From Anoplopoma fimbria (lineage: Eukaryota; Chordata; Actinopteri; Perciformes; Anoplopomatidae): a stretch of 64,000 bases of DNA. The DNA lies in contig NC_072449.1 of assembly GCF_027596085.1 (NCBI RefSeq), positions 19,776,834-19,840,833 of the forward strand, given 5' to 3'. Made by a program: the position numbers and the translations under genes. Under the pieces are notes generated by a model that made no database searches, was not told where the DNA came from, and saw nothing but the letters and a program-made list of their open reading frames with translations. Below, piece after piece: positions 1-10,700 of this stretch. Numbering within the stretch: the stretch's first letter is position 1; each line of letters opens with the position of its first letter.

Positions 1-595
1 ATGTTTGAATGAATATTCTCCAGTGATTTGAAAAAAGAAAGGAGAAGAAAATATCATTGTGACTGGCCTCTACAACTCCATTACACTTCACTAGAGTCCA
101 CAGCCGTTGATTCATGTTAAATGTTTTTCATTCATAGTACTGTGATCTCTTTCACACACAAACACACAGCATCATTAAATTACAAAGACTGATTAATTAC
201 TCATGCTTAGGTGTACCAGGAGATATATGGGCCTTGGGGGTATGAAGCTCGCCATAAATTAACAGAGAAAAAACAAAGTGGCACTGTTTCTACAGCCAGG
301 AGTAACAAGCAAACAACTTCATATGGATATGCCGACAGTAAATTTCTTGAACATATGCCACATGAAGGCTGAAGACTGATGAGAAACTAGTGTGTCCAGG
401 AAGGGGAAGACATAAGCATGATATACAGAGTCCTGTAGGATCTCAGAGGAGCTGTCTCTTTTGCAAATTTCATGCTTGAAAACTTGAAAAACGCTGCATA
501 ACCTGCCCTCATAAATGTGTTTATTGATGTTTAGATTACTTCTCTTTTGTCTTCTATTAACCTCTTCCGGTCTTGGTCTTCCTGTCTCCCTCCAG
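1..595. other. Non-coding upstream stretch, likely intron 1 of bmp16
   Basis: No coding region is seen here. It ends in a good 3' splice site, a pyrimidine-rich tract followed by ctccag at 590-595, just upstream of the start codon at 603. BMP2 and BMP4 genes have a non-coding first exon, so this stretch is probably the end of that first intron. The first exon and promoter are not recognisable and may lie outside the window. Confidence 0.5.
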
Positions 596-602
596 GTCCA
601 CC

Positions 603-972
603 ATGTTCCCTGCTAACCTCCTGCTCCTCATGGTCCTGCTGCTACCTCAAGCCTCGTCTGGTCGCCAGGGTGGAGACACCAGCAAGTTTGACCATGGCAG
701 GGTGTCTCCCATGCCTTCCTCCTTGTCGCCCCCACCAGCTGGTTCCCTCCTCCCGGAGCCCAGTCTGGCTCAGACCATCCAGAATCTCCTCCTGAGCCGG
801 CTGGGCCTGCAGTCTCAGCCCGACCCTCGGCCTGGAGTGCCAGTGCCTGGGTACCTCCTTAATCTTTACCGCTTCCACCAGCAGCAGTACCATCTAGTGG
901 AGGACCCCTCGTTTAGCTTCCCCAGCCAGCACATCCAGCAGGCCAACACCGTACGCAGCTTTCACCACAATG
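603..972 (+). CDS. bmp16: bmp16 coding exon 1 (signal peptide and N-terminal prodomain)
   Basis: The exon encodes residues 1-123 plus the first base of codon 124. The exon itself probably begins at 596, after the acceptor ending at 595. It ends with a consensus donor (gtaagc) at 973. The split codon joins g to ag, giving Glu124, and the [13 protein letters not shown] join reads like BMP2/4. This intron position matches BMP2 and BMP4. Confidence 0.85.
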
Positions 973-2953
973 GTAAGCTCACTGGTACATCATGATGCCA
1001 TGCTGTCAACCTATTTAACTGCAATACAATAAAAGTATTTAAATGTTATTGTTTGGCCTTTGAACTTTAGTTTCAAGGAAGGTGTTCCCGCATTCTGTTA
1101 AATTATTTTATCAACCACATATGAACTATAAAGGTCCTATTTATGACAGTGGCAGATGTTTGTTGTGACTCACCATCACTAAGTGAGAGCCATCTGTGCG
1201 CTCTTAGATAAGATGGGTTGTTTACAGTCCTGAAGTCTTCTTACAAAAAATGTGTGAGAGCATACTTAGAAACACTGAGGGGAAGTTTGTTCTGGATTTA
1301 GCTCTGCAGTTCTGATCATGCCTGGATTAACCTTTTAGGGAGTCCCAGGGCAAACATTTGCTTGCAAACTAGTTTTATACCCTGTGTCATAAAACTAGAT
1401 TTTGACACAGGGTCCCTGCAGCAGATTTTGAATCATGCAGTGCATATTGGTGTAAGAGAGGTTGACTGCTTGAGTGCCTCAAATAAAAGTTCTTGACAAC
1501 AAAATGCAATTCTGTTGTTGATTTATTGTTGATAATCCAGCCTTGATCCGGATGCAATAAACACAATGTACAATTCACAAAAGTACGAAATAGTGCTTGT
1601 AGTGGTTTGATTCCCTCAGTGTCTTCTGGCAAAAGGTAAAAGTTGAAACTTACAGTGTGAATGTGAGCTATCCACCCTAGTAACATAACTTATTTGCTAA
1701 TATTAGCAGATCATTTGGGGATTTTCCTGCTTTTGAAATTGATCAAGAAATATCTGGCAAATGACAAATCGGACTAATGTAGCCACTGCTGTTTGTGTCT
1801 TAATGAGTGTAAATAATACTTTTAAACCAAACTAAACCCCCATACCCCCTTGTCTCTCTTACTCTTTCTCTTAGAGCCCCTTGGAGACCGTCCTTTAGCA
1901 GAAGATCTTAAGAGGGTGCACATCTCTTTCAATGTTTCCTCAATCCCTCAGGATGAGAGGGTGCTCTCCGCCGAGCTTCGGCTCCTCCGCAGTGACAGAG
2001 CCTCCCTGGGTCCTGAGGTCCACAGACTAAACCTATTCCTCACTGAGCACCATGAGGACCCTGAGCCCACTCTGCTGGAGACAAGGTTACTCACCACCGG
2101 CCTCCACAATCATAAAGCACGTGGTTTCTGGGAGGCTTTTAGCCTAAATGCAGAGCTCCTCCATAAGGCCCTTGCTGGGACTGGCAGTCTGGATTTCCTC
2201 TTGGAGGTCAGACTTGAGAACAGCAGCACACTGATCCCTAAACAGAGCCTCTTCTCTGCTGAAGCTGAGGAGGAGGAGGCAGAGAAACACAAACAGGGAC
2301 ACCTGAGGGTACGCAGGTCTGTGGGTCAGGAGGAGCATAGCTGGGCCCAGGAGAGACCCCTCTTGGTGACTTACAGTCATGATGGCCGTGGAGAGCCCCT
2401 GGTCAAACATGGCAGGAGGACCCCCAATGGAAGCCAAAGAATGAGAGGGAGAAAAGGGACAAAAGACAGGACCAGGAGCATAAGCAAGGGCCGCAATACA
2501 GACCAAGCCTCGGGAAGGGCCAAAAAAACGGGGTATACGGTGCCGGGCTGGGGGGGTGTCAAAGGAGGGCTCAGTTGGAGCGATGGTGGAAGGGTGAAAA
2601 GAAACGGTGGTCGTGCTGCGAAACTGAAGCGCCTTTCTCGCAACAGATGTCGCCGTCATCCTCTATATGTAGATTTCAATGATGTGGGCTGGCACAAGTG
2701 GATCATTGCACCCAGCGGCTACGACGCCTTCTTCTGCCTGGGAGAGTGTCGCTTTCCTCTGGCCGACCACATGAACTCCTCTAGCCACGCCATGGTGCAA
2801 ACTCTGGTAAACTCTGTGAATGGAGCAGTGCCCCGGGCTTGCTGTGTCCCAACCTCCCTCAGCCCCATCGCCCTGCTCTACCTGGACCCTCAAGACCGAG
2901 TGGTGCTGAAGAATTACCAGGACATGGTGGTGGAAGGCTGCGGCTGCCGGTAG
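603..2953 (+). CDS. bmp16: BMP2/4/16-class bone morphogenetic protein, probably Bmp16 (gene span)
   Basis: A secreted TGF-beta ligand precursor of 482 residues, encoded by 603-972 and 1875-2953. The start codon at 603 sits in a strong Kozak context (ccaccATGt). Residues 1-19 form a hydrophobic signal peptide. The prodomain carries the NTVRSFHH block typical of BMP2/4 and an N-glycosylation site at N143. Furin-type sites are RVRR (268-271) and RVKR (363-366). The C-terminal 101 residues (382-482) form the cystine-knot domain with all seven cysteines and the ending VEGCGCR, plus a glycosylation site at N424. BMP2/4 ligands signal through BMP type I/II receptors and SMAD1/5 in patterning. The mature domain is closest to BMP2/4 but diverged from both, and BMP16 is the third member kept in teleosts, so I favour bmp16; a tree would settle it. 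At 482 residues it is longer than BMP2 or BMP4 (about 400), because of a basic linker before the knot. Confidence 0.82.
973..1874. other. bmp16 intron
   Basis: A 902-bp intron with donor gtaagc at 973 and acceptor ctcttag ending at 1874. It has no coding potential. It holds two overlapping perfect 10-bp inverted repeats at 1369-1412, listed separately. Confidence 0.8.
1369..1412. repeat. Nested inverted repeats in the bmp16 intron
   Basis: CTAGTTTTAT (1369-1378) is repeated inverted at 1389-1398 with a 10-base loop. CCCTGTGTCA (1380-1389) is repeated inverted at 1403-1412 with a 13-base loop. The two hairpins overlap and exclude each other. This could be the footprint of a small mobile element or chance. 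Confidence 0.5.
1875..2953 (+). CDS. bmp16: bmp16 coding exon 2 (prodomain, basic linker, mature ligand)
   Basis: The exon encodes residues 124-482 and the stop codon tag at 2951-2953. It runs through the LAP-type prodomain, with [13 protein letters not shown] near its end as in BMP2/4. An unusual stretch of about 75 residues rich in Arg, Lys and Gly follows, then the cystine knot from C382. Acidic runs (EAEEEEAEK) precede the first RVRR site. Confidence 0.88.
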
Positions 2954-4430
2954 TGGACTGGAGAACTCACCCAAAGAAAGCCAGACGTGGATGGAGGAAC
3001 ATCAAGGGAATAGGAGAAAGACAGAAGCATGAAAAGGCAGATGGTGGGAAGAAGAGATGCCAGCTAACTGCAAAAAGACATTGAGACTGATAGAGACAAA
3101 TGTAAGAGCATAATAAGGGTGAGTGTAGAGGAGGAAGATAAGCAGCTAAATATGCATTAGGAGTAAGAAAAAGGCGTAGAAAGAGAAAGACAAAGAGTGA
3201 ACAGACATAATCTGCCACACAACAGGATAAATGATTAGAAAATAAGGCAGAGGAAGAGGAAATATGGTCAACACAGATATACTGCCAGGAATTACTTTTC
3301 ACGTTTTACCATTTAGCGACGATGCAGCTGTTTACACCATCAACCGACAGGCTACTTGTTCTCTCACGAGAAGACAGCGCTTTAATATCAGATGGCGTCT
3401 ATTCTATATCCCAGTGTTTGCCACTCATCTCATGCGACTGTCTGACGGGCACATGCACATGTGTTTTTAGCAGTGGGCACATAATTGAAGCTCTGGAGCA
3501 GAATCCTGTAACTTTCTCATGGACTTCCTGATGATCTGATGATCAACAGCATTAGCAATATGACAATGGCACTAGCACGTCGTCTAAACTTTGTGTGACA
3601 GTGATGTTTCTGCAGTGTTTGAACCAAGAAGTAGGGTGCATCTGTAATATGAATGTTCATTTAATGACAGACTGTCCCCTTACAAGTGCCCCTACATCAC
3701 AAGCTATTTAAAACCACAACAATAATGCTGAGGAACTATTATGCTATTGTTTGAATGTACTACTATCACTATTATTTAAAAAAAGAGATTTTTTTATGTT
3801 CATTTATTTTGCAGACATGAAGAAAATCCAAGTGATGGTTGTCTTGTGATTTTACATAATTCCACTGAATGGCGATTCTAACTTAAAAGACACATTATGT
3901 ATTTAAGTAGCAGCAATATGGTGTATTTAATCTTGAAAATATTTAAGATACCTGCACTCAGCAGAGCATACAGCAAACGAAATATGAAAGCCTGCCATCC
4001 ACATGAAGTAAGTTATGGTAGCTTTACATCCGTACAAATGTTCAGTGTATTGAATCAGCAGTCTGTGTTACTTAAACGTCCTACCTTATCATTTCACACA
4101 TTGTGCTGTCCTACACATGATAGCAGACATAAGTGGTGTTGCCTTTAAAAGCTCAACTAACAAGTCAATTGAAAGCTCTTTGTATTGTAGCTACTGAAGT
4201 GTGTAACAACAGGTGTCTTTGCTAGTTGTGTCTGCATGTGTAAAGAAAAAAAAACAGGACCGACATTAAAACTGGGACTTTAGTGCCTTTCAAACAGGGG
4301 CTTTAAAAGTGTTCTCTGCTGAGCTTAGTAAATGTTTTTCCGTGTTGCATTTTTCTCTCTAATGTTAAGCAACAGCTTGTAAAATGTTTGACAATATACC
4401 TCTAATAAACAAAGCAAACAGCACAACTGT
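2954..4430 (+). other. bmp16: Probable bmp16 3' UTR
   Basis: The non-coding stretch after the stop codon is AT-rich towards its end. The first good poly(A) signal I see is AATAAA at 4404-4409, which would give a 3' UTR of about 1.5 kb. Long 3' UTRs are usual for BMP2-type genes. The end point is inferred, not shown. Confidence 0.4.
4404..4409 (+). promoter_or_regulatory. Candidate poly(A) signal of bmp16
   Basis: An AATAAA hexamer lies 1.45 kb after the stop codon. Confidence 0.35.
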
Positions 4431-6060
4431 CACATGACTTTTCTTTTTGCATAAACAATGTCCTTCTTTCTTGCAAGTTTTGTTTACTTTTTCTGGGGCC
4501 TGAGTGCATGGAAACTTTTTTCATATTGTTTTTCTTCAGCCTACATTGGATTTATTGCCATGTTCAGGAAGAAATAAGGAAGTCGGAAGTCCCACCGAGA
4601 GATTTAAACAGGTTTGTGTATATGATACTGTAGCTAAGCAAGTAGCTTCAAATTCTCATATGTGAAATTGAAATGCACCCTTGCTGTGAACCACTGTATC
4701 ACTTCACACTGCTACCAGGGAACAGTGCACACATGTTTTTGATCCCAGATATCACACGTGAAAGCGAAAAAGACAGAAAATGTGGATGAAGGTAATAAGA
4801 TGCAGGAGCAAAAGTTTCCACACTTGGCTGCAGGTCATTCCTTAATGCAGGGGTTAAACCAACTCAACAGCATCTTCAACCTCCACATTCCTGCCTGTTT
4901 GAGAAAAAGGGCCCTGCCCTCTGCATCCTCCACCAGATGGGCAAGCTCAATGCAGGGGAGGGGAAGGATGTGATCTGGTCCATGTGACCTAGAGAGCAGA
5001 AAGCAGTGTTGTACGTAATCCATTAACATCCGACAAGCAGGTACAGTAACTGGGATGCTACAGACTCACCTGATGCCCTCTTCTGCTCTTTACATTTTCT
5101 ATATTACCACTTCCCAGGAATTAATCATTCTTTACCCAGGATTTACTGCCATAAATTAAGGTTTGATCTTACACAGAACTGTAATCATAAAAATATATAA
5201 TACTTTTTATTCAAACCTTATAACGTTGTCTTTCATTTCATATAATTCATACAATGATGTTGCCATAGATCGACACATCCTCTTAAAGATTTTCTTGGAC
5301 AATTGTCTGCACAGGATGTCCAACTGTTGATTGTTGCTTTGTACTCCGTACTCTGATTCGGGGATGGAGGCCTGTATATCTTGTTGAAGTGTTTGCATTT
5401 CACCTCTCAACACTTGTAAGGAACTAAACTATTGCCTGTGTGTGGGGGGGTCTGTGTGTGTATGTGTGTATGAAGAGAAAAACAGAGCAAAGACAAGAGT
5501 GTAGAGGCAGAAAAAAGATGTGTCATATGATATCATGTTCACAGATGCTTTGTGCCTCTCCACTGGTAGATAACTATTTGGGTTAGTGCCAATATATTTC
5601 ATCTCATGGGCTGTAACACATCGTGGTTCACTTAGTGGTTGACTGATAACCTCTGGCCTTTTTCCTCCATGACCCCCTACTCACTCTGTCTCCTACAATC
5701 CATTCCTTTTTCTACCTTTCCTGACTCATCAATCTCTCTGACCCTTCGGCTTCCCCTTTGCAAATCACAGGTTCTTCAACAGCGTTTTTTTCTCAGCCTA
5801 TTTGTCAATCGTCTGCCCATCTTGACACAGTTTTGCCTCTAAACCTTTTCCCTCTTTTAACCTGACCTGTCGACTCATTCTCCCAGCTGCTAGATCAGAA
5901 ACAGGTGTTTAACAGTCCATTTGTCCCTCATGATGAAGGGAGTGGAGTGAGTATTGATAAGACCTGACCTTTCGGTTCATTGTGCTGCTGATTGGATTGC
6001 AAAAAAATGTTCAATGATAAGTCAAATGTCCCTCTTCCAGCTCATATTACAGTGTGTAGC

Positions 6061-6394
6061 ATTAAGGGGAATCTATTGGCAGAATTACATTTTTATTATG
6101 TTTTCTTAAGTGTATGTCACCTTAAAATAGGAATCATTTTGATTTCAGTACCTTAGAATTAGCTGTTTATATCTACATAAGGGGCGGGTCCTCTTCACAG
6201 CCGTCACCATGTTTTTACAGTAGCCCAGAAGCGACAAACCAAACACTGGCTCTAAATAGGGACATTTGCGTTTTTGTGTTTTCGTGTTGGCCATCATAGT
6301 TCTCCCACACGCTTGTCACACGGGAGAAGTTTCAGTTAGTAGCAAACTGCAACCTCACCACTAGATGCGGCCAGGTCCTACACCTTTAAAGGAA
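6061..6394. repeat. Interspersed repeat copy, teleost type
   Basis: The wording of this block (text about a tattggcagaattac start, aaaccaaacactggctct, then cctacacctttaaa) matches, from memory, a repeat found in many copies in percomorph genomes. It begins in TTAAGGGG and ends in CCTTTAA, which suggests a TTAA-flanked non-autonomous DNA element. The family name is not known to me. Confidence 0.5.
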
Positions 6395-7429
6395 GGAATA
6401 ATTGTAGTTTGCTACAACATGGCTGTCATATGTGTTTAGCAAAGATCGGGGATCATTCAAAGCCAGTGTGATTGTCTGACTTGTGTTCCTTGATCGTTAT
6501 TGCAATATTATTAATGACAGAAGTTGTGACGGCCCTCCTGCTTTGGCATGGCCTGCTGTGTGTGTTTCCCCTGTGTCTGTCTCCCTGCAGGTCCCTGGTA
6601 GGCGGAGTCAATCAGTGCAACTGGGCGCACATCCTAGGTCGTTCTCCTAGGAGTACTTTAGAATCAGGCTGTTCCAGTCCATGCTCTCTCCTCCTCCTCC
6701 GGCATCATGGTCCTGTTTGGTTGGCTTCGGCCGTGTTTATAGTTTAGGTTTCACACCATTCAATACCTTTCATTCAGCACAACCACTTACTCATCTGCTG
6801 ACAATCTGAAAACACTGATTAACATACCTCATAACCTCAATATGTTTTGGGGTAATTGTATGTTTAGTCATTAATCTTTACCTTTAATTTTACATACTCG
6901 TTTGTCTCTCTCAATTTCTCATAACTTATGTGCCGGGTCATGACAGAGTGATGGCCAAAACTATAAAAATAAGGTTTAATGAAACCAAAATATCCATTTA
7001 CCTTTTGTCATTACAAACTTGTGCTGTGCAGTTCAATTTTGTTCAAACACACAGAAGTTTATTTCTAATTCATGAAGAGGTCCCGAAGCTTCAAACATCA
7101 TTAAGTATTTCAGGCTGAACTTTGTAAAAAATAATGCTTAAGACATCTAGACTATTTCTATCTGATGGAATGGTGGAGCATTCAAAACATTAAAGCTGCT
7201 CTAAAGTGGGAAATTAATATCACGGACATGACTTTCAAATTGCAGCAATTGTCTCAAGGCACCATACTTCAGTTTCTTATTTCGTTGTTTGGTCTGGGAG
7301 TCAGTAAATTGTGCAGTTCTAGTTCATCACACTTTGACCTCTCCCTTCATCCAAGCTGTCTTGATCTCATATCTACCTTTGAAACATGTTTTATCCCTCT
7401 GGTCTCCTTCCTCTCACAGGTGCTCTGGG

Positions 7430-7740
7430 TATGAATTCTCGAAGGTGAGGTTGTCGAGCACAAAGACAGGATATGACCAGGCTTATCTTGTCAGGTGTGG
7501 AGGCTGTCTGAGGCAGGGTAGCAGCGGCCTTGATCCAGTCGGCCCAGAGGAACACCTTCCCTCAGTCCATAAATCATTCAGGGGGCTACGGGGGAGCAAT
7601 GGAGGGTTACTCCATTGTGACAGGCCGGCTCGGACACATGGCTGTGCCTCTGTGTTTGGATTTATCTGTGATGAACGCCAGATAAGAACCAGGAAAGCAG
7701 GAGGGAGTACAAATGCCTCACATTACAGATAGTTCTTCAC
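7430..7740. promoter_or_regulatory. Candidate enhancer with clustered GATA motifs
   Basis: A non-repetitive, higher-GC block in AT-rich surroundings. It carries GATA-type motifs TTATCT at 7483-7488, TTATCT at 7662-7667 and AGATAA at 7680-7685; the last two face each other 12 bases apart. This is an inference from motif clustering only. An open frame covers it but has no recognisable domain. Confidence 0.2.
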
Positions 7741-10700
7741 ACAAGGAGTGGGCATGTTCTATCCGGGGTTTAAAGACAATTACAACCAGAGAATGTTCCA
7801 CAAAAATGGTGCAGCTGCAGCGAGGATTTTAAACAGTACTGAGGTCCATAGAGCCTCTTCTTTAAGAAAGTTTCCCACTCTGAATTCACGTTTTAAATGT
7901 TATTTTTGAATAATCTCCTCAATGTTGCTCAACATAGAAACAATCTTATAATTTATGTTACGTTGTTGATCATATTAATTATGGCCAGTTTGGCATGAGA
8001 GGGTGCAAAATACTACCGTTCCCAATAACCTTTAACACTGTTGCTATGGAGATTAAGCTGGTTTAAAACGCAAATCGTGGCTTAAGCAAATTTACAACAC
8101 TTTATCTTGATTGGGGACAAAACACTTTGCCACAGTTGCAGAATTCATCCAAAATGATCCCATAATCGAAAAGTTAATAAACTGAAATTTGTTTATGATT
8201 GTAAAAATAATTTCCTCCTCAGGTTGTTAAAAACTTGAAAATACCAGAAACAACACTGAGAAGGTGACTTCAATATTGACCAGGGTACAGATCTCCATGT
8301 CAAGATTTTTAAATGTGTCAGAAAACAGTGCTGCAGTTGAACTTTGGAGCACATCCCAGTTTTTTGTATCATTATACTTTACCATAACACATATATATAC
8401 CAGAGACAACGGCTCAAAGACTGATGTGATACATGGGGATTGCCTCCTGGTTCCTGGAGAGTGGACCGATCTCATCAGGACTGGCCTGCCAGTCTTCCAA
8501 CCCACACTGACAGACCCGGCCACAGACAGAGACAGCCTGGTGTGTCCCTGGTGTGTCCATGCAGACTGACAGCCAACTCCACAGAAACTACAGTACTCAC
8601 ATCTCCCTGTCATACTGATGGGTCAACTGTGCAGCCCACCCACTGAACATATATAGCATTTAATCCTACCTGTCTAAAGCACATCTTGGATTACTTCTTT
8701 TTAAATTACAATATGATGATTTAATAAACCAAGAATTTGACAATTGTGTACACACAAGAATACACCAATGTATGTAGACAGAATGGCTTGGACATTTGGA
8801 AACCCTTTGTTCCAAAACGTTTTCCATATATATCTGACAGGGTATCTGCTATTTGGGAAAATGTGTGGGTTTCGCAAAGAGGCTCAGCTACAAACAGTGT
8901 TTGCCTGCAGGTTTTTTAAACAGTGATGATAAATAAAAGCCAAGATGACAGTGATATACCAGCAGCAGAAGTACCGGGGCTTCACTTATACTGCCGGGGT
9001 CACAGACCCCTAATGACTGCAAAATATTCCCTTTTGGACATCAGAAAAGTTTTCAATCATGCTAACCCCTTAAGTACACTAAATTGCAGTTTGATACATA
9101 TAGTGTGTCACACAATAAAATGATAGTGTCCCAAATCACTGTAGCAGATGTGGATGTATCTACCAGTTGTGTGCTGCGGCAGCTGCTGAGTTGTTGGTTT
9201 CCGTCTGGAACACACAAAACAGATAGCGAGGGTTTTGGGTTTAGCCTCCGAGCTTCAAAGAAAGACCCATGCTGAAACCGAACGAGCAAAACTGGACCTC
9301 TGGGTCGCAGAGTGAAGCAGGTGCAGCGCGTTGAAACGCCAGGAAGGCCGACAGGAAGCTTGTCATGACACGAGGCAGAACCCTGACCCCTGCAGTCTGT
9401 CTCTCCAAGTGCACATCTCTTTTTTTCTGACTCGTATGTGAATGTGTGTTTGATGTAACCGTGCAGAAGTTGCATAAGGAACAGCTGTTTGTTCTAAATG
9501 TTTCTTTGTCAGTTGAGTCTCCCTGAATGTTCCAGGTAGCATTTTTATCAAAAGTGATGCCAGTTTAAACACTGAACCAACAACAGTCTGTACACCGTGC
9601 ACCTCTGCTCTTTTTCCTCCCCCTCTGTCGTCTGTCCATCTCTTCATTTATGTTTTCATCTCATTTCTGTCTTCCCTTTCAGCTTAACGATGAAAGATTA
9701 TGTTTTGACAGGTGTCTCACAATGCGGATGCTGTCCCTGCTTGAATGGGAATTGCATTCATTCCTTCCCTCCTTTCTGCTATTCCTACTTTCACTCACCG
9801 CCTCAGATTTGTTCTTGACACTCGAGGCATTTGTTCAGGGACCAATGAAGTTGAGAAGAGGGAGGGGATGTTCATAAGTTCAGTAAGATTTAATTGGCCC
9901 TGTGCTGAGGATGGAGGCAGAGATTTGGACTCTACAACATTTAGCTCTTAATTCTCCCCTGGACAACAGATAAAAAATCTGATTTATTACAGCTTGGGTC
10001 AGTTGTGATAAAACCGTACTTACAAAAAATAATTACAAAACAATATCCGACAGGGTAAGAAACATAAGGGGTCATGTGATCATCAAGCATCAAGTTGTAA
10101 ACATGCTACAGGCCTTCGGTCGAGCTTAGTATTAAAACCACTGCAAAGCAAAACACAAAAAGCAGGCACAAAGAAGTGGGGCAGTTACCTGTGATGATCT
10201 TAGAATGTTTTTGTCATATGCCTTATTTGTTCGACATAAATTTGGTTAACCTGGAACCACTCACACCAAATTTGCCAAATGAGATTATTTCCTCTCACTC
10301 ATTCTGGCATGTTTTACTGATCAAAACAAACACTATACTTGCAACCCATATGATATCATAAGAATCCTTACGCTGCCATTGGGCATTTGCTTAAAACTGA
10401 TTGTGTGATCAGACTTTTCTTAACAATGTTTGGTATTCACAGCTTTAGGGTATTAAGTCAGTGAGTACAAAGTTATAGCCAAAACTACAAAGTTAAAACT
10501 CTACTCATAATAATATGGAATTATCTTTAATTATATTACTCAAATTAATTAAAACCTTTAAACTTTGACCATCACTCAATCTGTGTCATCAGTGTTCTCC
10601 CTCAAGACCCAGACCGGCAGGGTAAAAGCAGTATAAACAGGTCCATCAATGATGGTTAGCTGTTGATGAGCCAACAGACAAGAAAAAAACAGAGAGGAGG

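Noticed and set aside
2144..2659. Long open frame on the minus strand opposite bmp16
   Set aside because: It is a shadow of the coding exon and has no recognisable domain.
5207..5413. Minus-strand open frame of 68 residues with protein-like composition
   Set aside because: There is no family match, start context or splice partner that I can see; chance is likely.
7289..7732. 147-residue open frame on the plus strand
   Set aside because: There is no domain and no good start context; the DNA looks more like regulatory sequence than coding.
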